Assembly: GCF_001006805.1 (NCBI RefSeq)
Contig: NZ_LN811366.1
Span: forward strand, 12,437 to 71,476
Source of the DNA: Microvirga massiliensis
GTDB taxonomy: Bacteria > Pseudomonadota > Alphaproteobacteria > Rhizobiales > Beijerinckiaceae
DNA length: 59,040 bases
Direction of reading: 5' to 3'
In this document: in pieces, positions 8,661-17,416 of the stretch
How the letters are laid out: each line of letters opens with the position of its first letter
Position numbering within the stretch: the stretch's first letter is position 1
The notes under the pieces: generated by a model
The model's input: the letters and a program-made list of their open reading frames with translations, nothing else
Database searches by the model: none
What the model was told of the DNA's origin: nothing
Program-made: the position numbers and the translations under genes

Positions 8661-10004
8661 ATGAGGCGAAGAACTGTGCTGATCACGGCCTTTGCCGGCG
8701 TTGGTCTATTTGTAGTAGCGACCGCCTCTGCTGCTCCTCTCTCCAAGAGGAGCACTGTCGTCCCCTCTCAGGAAGGCTTCGATGTGGAGATCGTGCGCTA
8801 CGCGCGGGCGATGCTCGACGACGGCAGAAAGACATTCCGCTATGAGACGTTCGGGAGCGAGGCGTTCTGGGGTGATACGCTCCAGCTGCACAAAGCGATC
8901 ATCGGCGAGCAGAATGGCGGTGTCGGCCCCGGCGTTTCGCCTAAAACTGCGCTGTCGGTTGGGCTCAAGGTCGATGCCGACGCGCTGCCGGATGCATTGA
9001 AGCAACGCATCAAGGCAGGCAAGGTCGACCTCGACGATCCGGCAACGACAATTGCTCTCCTCAAGTTGAATGCTGTGGTCGGTGTGACCGCCTTCGCCAA
9101 CCCCGACGGCCGCGTCAGGTCGATGGGCATTCAATGCGCTCTTTGTCACTCGACCGTCGACGACTCGTTCGCCCCCGGCATCGGCAAACGGCTCGACGGC
9201 TGGGCCAACCGCGATCTCAACGTCGGAGCGATCGTGTCTCTGGCGCCGAATCTCAAACCGTTCACGAACCTCCTTGGCGTCGATCTCGAGACCTTGAAGA
9301 AGGTTCTCGCGAGTTGGGGCCCCGGCCGCTACGACGCAGAACTGAACAAGGATGGCAAGGCCATTCGCCCCGACGGCAAGCAGGCGGGAACGCTACTCCC
9401 ACCCGCGTTTGGCTTGGCTGGCGTGAATCTTGCCACCTGGACGGGTTTCGGATCGGTTACCTACTGGAACGCCTATGTCGGGGTGACCCAGATGCATGGA
9501 TTGGGAACTTTCTTCGACCCCCGATTCGACAACCAAAGCCAATATCCCGTTTCCGCCAGGAGCGGCGCAGGCAATACGCGGGACATGCCGGACAAGGTGA
9601 CGGGCAAGCTGGCCGCGCTGCACCTCTACCAGCTCTCGATCCCGGCGCCGAAGGCACCGGCAGGATCTTATGACAAAGCTGCATTCGAGCGGGGAAAAAT
9701 GGTTTTCAACGGCCCGGGAAAGTGCGCCACCTGCCACGTCCCGCCGCTTTTCACCGAGCCGGGTTACAACCTCCACGCGCCCCATGAGATTGGTATCGAC
9801 TCGTTTCAGGCTGACCAGTCCCCAACCCACATGTACCGCACGGCTCCGCTGGCAGGGCTGTGGACGCATCAGAAGGGCGGTTTCTTTCACGACGGCCGCT
9901 TTGCCACCTTGCTCGATGTGGTGAATCACTACGATGGGCACCTCAAGCTGAATCTCAGCGAGGCAGACAAAAAGGATCTTGTCGAGTACCTGAAGGGTAT
10001 TTGA
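8661..10004 (+). CDS. Periplasmic di-haem cytochrome c
   Basis: A 447-residue exported cytochrome. The ATG at 8661 is chosen because GAGAGGAG lies just upstream and it opens a clean signal peptide (MRRRTVLITAFAGVGLFVV, cleavage near TASAAP). Two c-type haem motifs are visible, CALCH in the first half and CATCH in the second. The latter is followed by HDGRFATLLDVVNHYD, as in di-haem peroxidase or MauG-like and oxidase-associated cytochromes. It probably passes electrons in the periplasm; no partner dehydrogenase is adjacent. A repeat copy begins 70 bases downstream. Confidence 0.85.
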   Translation: MRRRTVLITAFAGVGLFVVATASAAPLSKRSTVVPSQEGFDVEIVRYARAMLDDGRKTFRYETFGSEAFWGDTLQLHKAIIGEQNGGVGPGVSPKTALSVGLKVDADALPDALKQRIKAGKVDLDDPATTIALLKLNAVVGVTAFANPDGRVRSMGIQCALCHSTVDDSFAPGIGKRLDGWANRDLNVGAIVSLAPNLKPFTNLLGVDLETLKKVLASWGPGRYDAELNKDGKAIRPDGKQAGTLLPPAFGLAGVNLATWTGFGSVTYWNAYVGVTQMHGLGTFFDPRFDNQSQYPVSARSGAGNTRDMPDKVTGKLAALHLYQLSIPAPKAPAGSYDKAAFERGKMVFNGPGKCATCHVPPLFTEPGYNLHAPHEIGIDSFQADQSPTHMYRTAPLAGLWTHQKGGFFHDGRFATLLDVVNHYDGHLKLNLSEADKKDLVEYLKGI

Positions 10005-10073
10005 GATTGGGTCGTTCCAGCGATCCTGGATTGGCGATCGGCCCTTATCCGACACTGCAATGTTCTTGCAGCA

Positions 10074-10453
10074 ATGCAGCAACCAAATTTCCTTGCCCCC
10101 GACAGAAAAGAAGGCGACGTTGGGCGGGAACGTGGAAGAGGTGAGGGCGAAACAGCTCCGAACGATTTTGCTTCGGAGCCCGCTTATGGAGAGCGATCAT
10201 GCAGTGGCCGCAATCTTCACATGCCTGCTATGATCCAAGTGCTTCATGTGTACCGAGTTCGGTTGCCAAAGGGGATCGGAACGTTTTCGAGGCTAAAGTG
10301 ATCAGTCTCGATGCGGCCCGCGCAATCCTCCGACGACAGGGGTGGGAACGTCGGATGACTCAGGCCGGGATCAGGGCGGGTCTGCGAGAGAACGTGTTCG
10401 TTCTCCAGGACGAGCCGTTGCTTCAGTTCGGAGATTTTCACGCCGATCCGTAG
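10074..10453 (+). repeat. Dispersed diverged repeat, copy B
   Basis: This is the partner of 5012-5398, with colinear similarity throughout. It holds an intact small reading frame at 10199-10453. An overlapping frame beginning at 10074 (MQQPNFLAPDRK...) also resembles the one at the same place in copy A (MQTNFLARSKK...). It is therefore unclear whether the upstream part is conserved as coding or as regulatory sequence. Confidence 0.6.
10199..10453 (+). CDS. Small hypothetical protein with KVISLDAAR motif
   Basis: An 84-codon frame whose C-terminal half looks protein-like: KVISLDAARAILRRQGWERR, then AGLRENVFVLQDEPLLQFGD. The same motifs appear, frameshifted, at 5133-5398. Conservation of KVIS(V/L)(D/E)AAR and of the hydrophobic VLQ-LL-F pattern between diverged copies suggests the protein sequence is, or was, under selection. 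The N-terminal 30 residues are poorly conserved, so a shorter start near 10289 is possible. Function unknown. Confidence 0.45.
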   Translation: MQWPQSSHACYDPSASCVPSSVAKGDRNVFEAKVISLDAARAILRRQGWERRMTQAGIRAGLRENVFVLQDEPLLQFGDFHADP

Positions 10454-10704
10454 ATCAGAGTTGGGCCCGCAGACGCATGTAGAGTCCGCCGCAATCTCCC
10501 ATCGGAGCCGCTTCCGACCGCTTGGGTCATCGTCTCACGCACGCTATCCCATTGGAGCTTGGTAACCCCCAAGGCCACCGCCGCATCTGATTGCTCGCGT
10601 ACTTGAGGTCAGGCGTCTCCCACATGGTTCGAGAGTTCTGCGGACCAGCATACCGGCTGATTGGATACAGCGGAGACATCCACGAGATTCGCGCGCTGTA
10701 ATCT

Positions 10705-11818
10705 TTAGACTCGAGGGCCCATACGCTCCAGTGCTTCCACGGCAAGTTGGCGGGTCAGCTCTCCCGCTGGGATCTCACGTCCCAGGGCCGCAGCTGACCC
10801 GACCAGAGCGGAATGAAATCGGCCGACCCGATCTCTTCGGATTTCTTGCGCGTCGGCGCAATGGCACCTGCAGCCAGTGGAAACCGGGGGCCGCATCGGA
10901 CATCGGCCCCACCTCGCGAACGATGCGATTGACGATCGAGCGCGCGGGGCGCCCAGTGAACACGTTCGTCAGTGCGGTTGCCTCATCCCGTGTGTCCCTC
11001 AAGGCACTGCGGTGGAGAGGTCCTACCTTTGCCTCGGGGCAGTACAGATAAGCAGTACCCCTCTGGACCGCCGATGCGGCCAACGCGAAGGCTGCGACGA
11101 TACCGCGGATGTCTCCGATTCCACCTGCTGCGATCACCGGCAACCGAACGGCATCCGCGACCTGCGGAACAAGCGCCATCATGCCGACCTGGCCTGCGAT
11201 ATCCTGGGTCAGAAACATGCCCCGGTGGTCGCCTGCCTCATAGCCCTGCGCGATGATGGCGTCGCATCCCTCGTCCGCGAGTCACCGGGCCTCCTGGACA
11301 CATGTCGCGGTGGAAATCACCTTGGCGCCGGTGCCCTTGACGCGGTCGAGCAGGGGTCTGTGGGGCAGTCCGAAGTGGAAGCTGACCACCTCCGGCGTGA
11401 ACTCCGCAACGAGATCACACATGGATTCCTCGAACGGTGCACGCGCTGCGCCGGCCGGCTGCACCGTCGCGTCGAGCCCCAGCTCCACGTAATAACTCCG
11501 CAGCCGCTCGGTCCAAGCCGCCTCGCACGACAAGTCCCTTTGCGGCGGCTCATGACAGAAGAAGTTCACATTGATTGCGCGCGACGTGCGCTGACGAATG
11601 ATCTGCAGCTGGGTGCGAGTCTGCTCGATATCGAGCATCGCGCAAGGCAGCGAGCCAAGGCCCCCGGCCTCCGAGACCGCGACTACCAGGTCGGCACCAG
11701 CCGAGCCTGCCATGGGTGCCTGGATGATGGGGATTTCGATCCCGACGAGATCGAGGAAGCGGCGGTCGTTCCACGTGGCCGGATACTGTCCAGTAGAAGG
11801 GGAGGGGCTTTCGGGCAT
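10705..11818 (-). pseudogene. Nitronate monooxygenase pseudogene (one nonsense, two frameshifts)
   Basis: The reading direction is right to left. Residues from FLDLVGIEIPIIQAPMAGSAG through VVSFHFGLPHRPLL, AGGIGDIRGIVAAFALAASA and the C-terminal LTRQLAVEALERM mark a class I nitronate monooxygenase (FMN enzyme oxidising alkyl nitronates). The frame is broken three times. A TGA interrupts TCVQEAR and LADEGCDAIIAQGYEAG, where the family has Trp (TGG). A one-base shift near 10880 lies just after GPMSDAAP, and another near 10797 lies before SAAALGREIPAGELTR. Three independent lesions argue for true decay rather than a sequencing slip. Confidence 0.85.
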
Positions 11819-11974
11819 GGTGAGGATCCGTCAGCTCAAGGGTTTTGCGGCGCCATGTCGGGCGCCTCCTGCTTGGGCGTCGGACCAGTCAGGTGGGAAA
11901 GGAGCCGGTCGCTATCCAATGCTGGAAGCTTGCTATCAGGGCACATCCGAGCCTCCGATGCTCTTCATTGGAAT

Positions 11975-12520
11975 TCATCCCTGCATCTCTTCTGCTGGAT
12001 AGATGAGGCCAAGACCTGGAATCAGGCGGGCAGCTGGTGTCATCCTGGCTTCCTCGATCTTCTCCGGGCCGAGGATATGAAACACCGCCTCACCGGTCGC
12101 CAGCAGATAGTCGGCGATGATGCGCCGGTGGCAGCGCCACCAGACCGCCTCGGCACACATGATGGCCGTGCGGCACCGGCTGCCGAGCTCGCGCAGGTGG
12201 GCAAGACCGGTGCGGAAATCTTCGGTCAACGCGTAATCCGCATAGTTCCGGAAGCTGTCATTCTCCCAGAACCCATTCGGCGAGGGTTCGACGAGGCGCT
12301 GCTTGCCCCTCAGGCCACCGAGCGCGGCCAGGTGCTCGTAGCCGATCTGGCAGGATGCGAGCTCGGTTGGCATGACGTCCCGGTTGAATTGGGGATTCGT
12401 CCTGGAGCGCGGCACGGTGCGAACGTCGGCAACGAGCCGCACCTCCGCCGAACGCAGAAGTTCCACGAACTCCGGAAGGGTGCGCGTGGAATGCCCGATC
12501 GTAAAATACGGGTTGGCCAA
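11975..12520 (-). CDS. DUF488 family protein (long form)
   Basis: A 181-residue DUF488 protein: starts MANPYFTIGHSTRTLPEFVELL, then VADVRTVPRSRTNPQFN, YEHLAALGGLRG and the cysteine-containing IMCAEAVWWRCHRRIIADYLL. The family has a possible catalytic cysteine in the last motif, but no activity is established. It lies 12 bases downstream of the PAS gene on the same strand, and the DUF2231 gene precedes that, so the three probably form one transcript. Confidence 0.88.
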   Translation of the reverse strand: MANPYFTIGHSTRTLPEFVELLRSAEVRLVADVRTVPRSRTNPQFNRDVMPTELASCQIGYEHLAALGGLRGKQRLVEPSPNGFWENDSFRNYADYALTEDFRTGLAHLRELGSRCRTAIMCAEAVWWRCHRRIIADYLLATGEAVFHILGPEKIEEARMTPAARLIPGLGLIYPAEEMQG

Positions 12521-12532
12521 GATACACCGCGA

Positions 12533-12982
12533 TCAATCGTTCGCCGCGCGCCTTGCCAGTGCTTCCATCTCGGCGAGCCTCTTCTTGAGCGCTTTCATCT
12601 CGTCGAAGCGCTTCGTCACGTCGCGCAAGATTGCCGCCATCCCCGTCATGCGCCCATCCTCATCCTTGAGCGGCACGATCGTGAACTCCACTGAAATCCG
12701 CTGACCATCCTTGCGGATAGCGGGAACGGAGAGCAGGTCGCCCTGGCCGTAGCGGCTGTTGCCCGTCTCCATGACGCGATGCCAGCCTTGCCAGTGAACA
12801 GCGCGCTGGCGCTCGGGGATGATCAGGTCGAGCGATTGCCCGATCGCTTCCTCGGCGCCATGCCCGAAGATCCGTTCGGCGCCGGGATTCCAGATCCGGA
12901 TGATGCCGTCGTTATCCGCTGCTACTACCGCGTCGGCGGCAGCGGCGAGGATGCTGTCGGCAACGATACGCTTCAGCTCCAT
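12533..12982 (-). CDS. Single-domain PAS protein
   Basis: A 149-residue soluble protein, nearly all one PAS fold: VAADNDGIIRIWNPGAERIFG, LIIPERQRAVHWQGWHRVM, then the PAC segment VEFTIVPLKDEDGRMTGMAAILRDVTKRF. A short C-terminal helix rich in Lys, Glu and Ala (ALKKRLAEMEALARR) could dimerise. The start at 12982 is preferred over upstream codons because AAAGGAGG lies 7 bases before it. There is no kinase or output domain, so it must act through a partner. Such stand-alone PAS proteins may bind haem or flavin; nothing here identifies a ligand. Confidence 0.87.
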   Translation of the reverse strand: MELKRIVADSILAAAADAVVAADNDGIIRIWNPGAERIFGHGAEEAIGQSLDLIIPERQRAVHWQGWHRVMETGNSRYGQGDLLSVPAIRKDGQRISVEFTIVPLKDEDGRMTGMAAILRDVTKRFDEMKALKKRLAEMEALARRAAND

Positions 12983-13084
12983 CTGGGCCTCCTTTGCTCC
13001 CGTTACATGAGCATTCCCAGGGAGCAGAGGCAATCCACCAAGAGCCGTGTGATCTCCCACTTCGGGAGCGTGGAGCCAATCCAT

Positions 13085-13582
13085 CTACACTGGGGGGATA
13101 CCAGGAACAGGCGCATCCTGGGGCCGGTCAGGCCCATTGTCGATCACGGCAACGTGGTGCTTGTAGACCATCTCCCAGCCGCGCCAGCCGGTATAGAGTA
13201 GGATCAGAACGACGACGAGCGAAATAAGCAGGCCGACAGGAAGCACGGCCGCATCACCGGCCTCGTAGCGTCGATACCAATTCCACAGCGAGAGCAGCAC
13301 CGCGATCACATTGCCGATCATGTGGTGCCAGGCTGCGGAAAGGTCCCGAATGCGCGTATCGCCCAGGAAATCCGTAAGACCGGCGACCGCCGCCAATGCC
13401 GCCATCACCAGGGCGGCACCCAGCAGATAGAATGCGGCTGTGCTCCACCCCGTGTTACCCGTTCTCCAGAAGATCAGGTCACACACGAAGGTCGCTACCA
13501 GAAAGGCGATCGGGAACGGAATGAGCATCGGGTGCAGAGGATGGCCGGCGATCTGGGCCGTGCTCTGCGGATTGAGCGACAT
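13085..13582 (-). CDS. DUF2231 membrane protein
   Basis: A 165-residue integral membrane protein with four predicted helices (FPIAFLVATFVCDLIFW; AAFYLLGAALVMAALAAVAG; HHMIGNVIAVLLSLWNWY; GLLISLVVVLILLYTGW). The N-terminal GHPLHPMLIPFPIA is the DUF2231 signature, and conserved histidines (HPLHP, AWHHMIGN) suggest haem or metal contact. Function is unknown in the family. It is the first gene of a probable three-gene transcript with the PAS and DUF488 genes. Confidence 0.88.
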   Translation of the reverse strand: MSLNPQSTAQIAGHPLHPMLIPFPIAFLVATFVCDLIFWRTGNTGWSTAAFYLLGAALVMAALAAVAGLTDFLGDTRIRDLSAAWHHMIGNVIAVLLSLWNWYRRYEAGDAAVLPVGLLISLVVVLILLYTGWRGWEMVYKHHVAVIDNGPDRPQDAPVPGIPPV

Positions 13583-13794
13583 CGCATCGATCTCCGCTTC
13601 GACAACTTACCATCCAGATTGGATGCGGCTGGTCTCGAAAGGTTCCCGACAAGTGAGATCCCGGAGAGGAAGGCCCGTATGGTTATCGAGGTGAGCGAGG
13701 TCAAAGCACCGCGAAGCATCATACCAGATCGAGCTTGGCACTGATACTTCGAGCACGCGGGTGCCTCCCGAAGAGCGCCGCGAGAGCAAGCCGC

Positions 13795-14547
13795 TCAGGC
13801 ACTCTGTTTGGCCTGCTCCGCAGCGGGGCGCCAGTGCTGAGCGTCCGACGTGGATGGGCTCATCAGGGAGCGATCATGTTCCGGATCGGCCGTGAGCCAC
13901 GTCAGGATCAGCTCTTGAGCGTGTCTACGACGTTCAGTTAGCCAGCTCTCGTCGGTAAGATCCTTGTCGAACATGGCCGACAGAGTGAATCTGTTGGACA
14001 CATGGAAGTAGCTCTGAGCAACAATCGAAATATACAGCTGAACCGGGTCGATGCCCTTCCGGAAGACGCCGGATTTTTCACCTCTCGCGAGCAGACTTTT
14101 GATCGCTGTGACGAGTGGGAGGGTCAGTGACTTGATTTTATTCGATTTCTTGATGTGCTGAGCACGCAGCATATTCTCGTTGTTGATGAGAGACACGTAT
14201 TCGTGGTGGCTTCCGAAAAATGAGAACGTGAAGTCTACCAGACGCCTCATTCCCTCTACGGGGTCGACTTCGTCGAGCTGCAGGCGTTGCTCCGCGGCCC
14301 TGATTTCCGCATAGACGTGCTCGAGAACAGCCAGATAGAGGCCGGCCTTGTCGCCGAAATACTGATATAGGAGGCGAATGTTGGTGTTGCTCCGGGAGGA
14401 GATCGTATTAACCCGGGCGCCATCGAATCCGTGGCGGCAGAACTCCGCTGTGGCGGCCGTGAGAATGGACTGTTTCGTCCTATCAGGATTGCGTCTTCGA
14501 ATGCCATCATCCGGCGTTCTGCGCGTCGATTTCGCCCTGGCGTCCAT
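13795..14547 (-). CDS. TetR-family repressor, candidate regulator of the ureide regulon
   Basis: A 250-residue TetR regulator. The HTH region is ILTAATAEFCRHGFDGARVNTISSRSNT followed by the classic LYQYFGDKAGLYLAVLEHVY; the C-terminal half is the helical ligand-binding domain. It lies on the same strand as, and 86 bases downstream of, the PuuE-like gene. The NTF2-like, PuuE-like and tetR genes can therefore be read from the promoter at 16070-16097, which contains an inverted repeat of TetR-operator size. The same repeat occurs before the carbamoyltransferase operon and the BMP-transporter operon. I infer that this protein binds all three and regulates itself; that link is not shown directly. 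Confidence 0.88.
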   Translation of the reverse strand: MDARAKSTRRTPDDGIRRRNPDRTKQSILTAATAEFCRHGFDGARVNTISSRSNTNIRLLYQYFGDKAGLYLAVLEHVYAEIRAAEQRLQLDEVDPVEGMRRLVDFTFSFFGSHHEYVSLINNENMLRAQHIKKSNKIKSLTLPLVTAIKSLLARGEKSGVFRKGIDPVQLYISIVAQSYFHVSNRFTLSAMFDKDLTDESWLTERRRHAQELILTWLTADPEHDRSLMSPSTSDAQHWRPAAEQAKQSA

Positions 14548-14633
14548 CGTTCAAATCCATACTCGCCGGCACCATCGCTTCCTGCATCACCGGCCGGCAC
14601 ACTTGTCCTGCCGGGATATCTATCAGCGGTGCC

Positions 14634-15557
14634 CTACGGCACAAGGCCGGCTGGCAGCGCAGAGCAGTGCGCGGCGATGGCGCCGGCCGTAGTGGGCCAG
14701 ATTTCGCTGCGCCGTGCCACGATGTGGCTCAGGGCACGCCGCAAATGGCGTAGCCGGTAGGGCTGCCCGACGAGATAGGGATGGAGCGCGATCCCCATGA
14801 CGAGCGGACCGGTCTCCGCCTGCTCGAGCATCTCGTCGAAGTTCTGGACGATTATGTCCGCGAACTGATCGGCGGAGTTCTTCCGCCCGACGATCGCCGG
14901 AATATCGTTGAGTTCCTGCGGATATGGGACCGAGAGGATACGGCCGCCATTGCGGGTGGAGAACCAGATCGGCTGGTCGTCCATGCACCAGTCGAGGAGA
15001 TAGCGGTATCCGGCTTCGGCGAGGAGATCCGGCGTGATTTGGCTCTGCGAGATCCAGGGACCGAGCCAGCCCGCCGGGGCTGCTCCCTCAAAGGCCGCGA
15101 TGGTCTGTGTGGTTTCTGCGATCAGGGCGCGTTCCGAGGCTTCGTCCAGCACGCCCTGGCGCTCGGCATTGGTGCGGCCATGCCCGACCACCTCGTCGCC
15201 GCGTGTGCGAAACGCCTCCATGACTTCGGGGCAGTAGCCATAGATGCTGCTGTTCACGAGCACCGAGACTGGGAGCTCGAGCGCATCGAAAAGATCGAGC
15301 AGCCGCCACACGCCAACCCGGTTCCCGTAGTCCCGCCAAGCATAATTCAGGACATCCGGCTGCGGCCCGCCGGGGCACAGCTCCGCGCCAAGCCCCTCGC
15401 CGAAGGCGAAATGCTCAAGATTCAGGCCGATATAGACCGCGAGACGCTTGCCATTAGGCCAATCGTAGACTGGACGATTCCGGATCCCGCTATAACGGTA
15501 GCGCCCGTGCGCCCGCAGGAGCGGCACGTTTTCGGGCGCCTTCGCTAAGTCTCTCAC
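14634..15557 (-). CDS. PuuE-like polysaccharide-deacetylase-fold hydrolase (allantoinase or cyclic-imide hydrolase)
   Basis: A 307-residue NodB-fold protein of the subgroup that includes metal-independent allantoinase PuuE and cyclic imidases: NGKRLAVYIGLNLEHF, YGNRVGVWRLLDLFDALELPVSVLVNSS, ARTRGDEVVGHG-type segment (here RTRGDEVVGHGRTN), PAGWLGPWISQSQITPDLLAEAGYRYLLDW. Length matches PuuE (about 308). The likely role is cytoplasmic opening of a cyclic ureide or imide ring. It starts at a GTG overlapping the stop of the NTF2-like gene (GTGA), so the two are translationally coupled. The neighbouring regulon makes allantoin a reasonable substrate, but this subgroup is not the classical PuuE and other imides are possible. 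Confidence 0.82.
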   Translation of the reverse strand: MRDLAKAPENVPLLRAHGRYRYSGIRNRPVYDWPNGKRLAVYIGLNLEHFAFGEGLGAELCPGGPQPDVLNYAWRDYGNRVGVWRLLDLFDALELPVSVLVNSSIYGYCPEVMEAFRTRGDEVVGHGRTNAERQGVLDEASERALIAETTQTIAAFEGAAPAGWLGPWISQSQITPDLLAEAGYRYLLDWCMDDQPIWFSTRNGGRILSVPYPQELNDIPAIVGRKNSADQFADIIVQNFDEMLEQAETGPLVMGIALHPYLVGQPYRLRHLRRALSHIVARRSEIWPTTAGAIAAHCSALPAGLVP

Positions 15558-16012
15558 GCCGCGCTCACCCCGCTCAGCTGCGCGGCGCGAACCCCCCTGC
15601 CGCCGTCCTCCGCAAGACCCTGACGTGCCAGGATGATCTCGGCGCTGTCATTCCAGACATCCATGCGTACGATCTTGCCGGCGCGCACGACAAAGCGGTC
15701 GACATAGCGATTGCCTTCGAATGCCGTGCCGTCCGGCCAAGCGCCGTAGAGTGTGCCGGTGTTATAGACCACGGCCTCATCGGGGGTTGCGCCAGGCGCC
15801 ACGTCGGTGCGCTCGAAGCGCTTCTTCACCCAGGCATAGCGCTTCGCATTGAAGGCCGTGCTCTCCCGAGGATCGCCCATGCGCCGTCCGCCCGTGAAAG
15901 TGATCTGCACGTCCGGTGCCATGTAGGTGCGTGCACGGTCGGGATCCGGAATCATCGATGCCTCGAGAAAGGCTTCCACGATACGGGCGGCTTCGTTCTC
16001 GGAAGATGCCAT
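15554..16012 (-). CDS. SnoaL/NTF2-like protein
   Basis: A 152-residue alpha+beta-barrel protein of the SnoaL/NTF2 class: EAARIVEAFLEASMIPDPDRARTYMAPDVQITFTGG at the start and YVDRFVVRAGKIVRMDVWNDSAEIIL at the end. The ATG at 16012 is preferred to the one at 16024 because GGAGG lies seven bases before it. It is the first gene behind the promoter at 16070-16097 and is coupled to the PuuE-like hydrolase. In Klebsiella the oxalurate operon contains an NTF2-like protein, HpxZ; this one is a different subgroup, so the parallel is only suggestive. Confidence 0.82.
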   Translation of the reverse strand: MASSENEAARIVEAFLEASMIPDPDRARTYMAPDVQITFTGGRRMGDPRESTAFNAKRYAWVKKRFERTDVAPGATPDEAVVYNTGTLYGAWPDGTAFEGNRYVDRFVVRAGKIVRMDVWNDSAEIILARQGLAEDGGRGVRAAQLSGVSAA

Positions 16013-16069
16013 TGTTTCCTCCATGGCGTCGGCGTGGCGACTTCGGCGGTCAGCTTGACACGCTACCCT

Positions 16070-16097
16070 CTTGTAAGAGAATACTTACTTCTGTCAA
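16070..16097 (-). promoter_or_regulatory. Promoter with regulon operator, site 1
   Basis: On the minus strand: -35 TTGACA (16092-16097), a 16-base spacer, and -10 TACAAG (16070-16075). The spacer and -10 contain the inverted repeat GTAAG-N6-CTTAC at 16073-16088. It points at the NTF2-like/PuuE-like/TetR genes, whose first start codon is at 16012. The divergent Liv transporter operon begins at 16179 and would be affected by the same bound protein. The layout is base-for-base the same as in sites 2 and 3. Confidence 0.75.
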
Positions 16098-16178
16098 TTC
16101 TGCAGCCGGGATTGACGATACAAAGATACACAACCGGGCCGCCTCGAGGACCCGGAGTTCGAAGGGAGATACAACGCC

Positions 16179-17384
16179 ATGATCGGATTCGGACCATCTG
16201 GAGTCGCCGGGCTTACGCGGAGAGCCGCACTCGGAATCGGCGCTACGCTCGGTCTCACCCTGCTCGCGCCTTGGTCCGCGCAGGCGGCCGAGCCGATCAA
16301 GGTCGGGCTCGTGACCGCGCTGTCCGGGCAGTCGGCGCGTGCTGGCGAAGCGCTGACGCGCGGACTGACAATCGCGATTGACGAGATCAATGCCAAGGGC
16401 GGCATTCTCGGCCGTCAGGTCGAGCTCGTGCGCCGCGACGACGAGGCCAACCCGGCCAAGGGAGTGATCGCTGTGCGCGAGCTGGTGCAGCGCGAGAAGG
16501 TCGCCGTCCTGTTCGGAGGGCTCGACACGCCCGTCGCGCTCGCCATCGTGCCATTCACGAACGGCGCCAAGGTACCCTTCATCGACCCTTGGGCCGCCGG
16601 TACCAACATCACCCATAACGGCGCCAACCCGAACTACGCCTTCCGCGTCTCCGCGATGGACGATTCGGTCGATAAGGCGATGGTCAAATATGCGATGAAG
16701 ACCTATGGCGCGAAGAAGCCGGGCCTGATTCTCGTCAACAATCCATGGGGCGAATCGAACGAGCACGGGCTCCGCGCGGCTCTGAAGGAGGTCGGCATCG
16801 AGCCGGCCGGAGTCGAGAAGTTCGAAGGCAACGACGTCGACGTGGTCCCGCAGCTCACGCGCCTAAAAGATGCCGGCGCGGACGCTCTTCTCCTCGTCGG
16901 CAATGTCGGTCCTTCGGCTCAAGTGGTGAAATCGCTCGACCGCATGGGCTGGGAGCCGCCGATCGTGTCGCATTGGGGGCCGGCCGGTGGACGCTTCACG
17001 GAACTCGCGGGGCCGAGCGCAAAGAAGGTCATCTTCGTCCAGACCTACAGCTTCTTCGGCAAGCTTTCGCCGGTCGGCGAGCGGGTGATGAGCGCGCTCA
17101 AGGCGAAATATTCGGACATCAAGGGGCCTGCCGACATCACGCCGGCCGTCGGTGTCGCCAACGCCTACGACGCCATGCATCTCGCCGCGCTCGCAATCCA
17201 GAAGGCAGGCAGCACCAAGGGTGAAGCGATCCGCGAGGCCCTGTACCAAATCGACCGCTACGACGGGCTCATCAAGACCTATGAGAAGCCGTTCTCGCCG
17301 GAGAGCCACGATGCGCTCGGGGTGGACGACTACATCTGGACCCGCTTCGAAGGCGACCACATCATGCCGGTCGTGAGCAACTAA
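16179..17384 (+). CDS. Liv-type ABC transporter substrate-binding protein
   Basis: A 401-residue periplasmic binding protein of the branched-chain amino acid/amide class (Peripla_BP_6). The signal sequence is LTRRAALGIGATLGLTLLAPW with cleavage near AQAAEP; the twin Arg suggests Tat export. The mature part opens KVGLVTALSGQSARAGEALTRG and contains AIDEINAKGGILGRQVELV. AAGGGAG precedes the ATG. Receptors of this class also bind urea, amides and aromatic acids. The neighbours (ring-opening hydrolase, carbamoyltransferase set) make an amide or ureide the likely ligand, which is inference. Confidence 0.92.
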   Translation: MIGFGPSGVAGLTRRAALGIGATLGLTLLAPWSAQAAEPIKVGLVTALSGQSARAGEALTRGLTIAIDEINAKGGILGRQVELVRRDDEANPAKGVIAVRELVQREKVAVLFGGLDTPVALAIVPFTNGAKVPFIDPWAAGTNITHNGANPNYAFRVSAMDDSVDKAMVKYAMKTYGAKKPGLILVNNPWGESNEHGLRAALKEVGIEPAGVEKFEGNDVDVVPQLTRLKDAGADALLLVGNVGPSAQVVKSLDRMGWEPPIVSHWGPAGGRFTELAGPSAKKVIFVQTYSFFGKLSPVGERVMSALKAKYSDIKGPADITPAVGVANAYDAMHLAALAIQKAGSTKGEAIREALYQIDRYDGLIKTYEKPFSPESHDALGVDDYIWTRFEGDHIMPVVSN

Positions 17385-17416
17385 GCGCGATCCCTAACCT
17401 TCGGGAAGCATAACGC

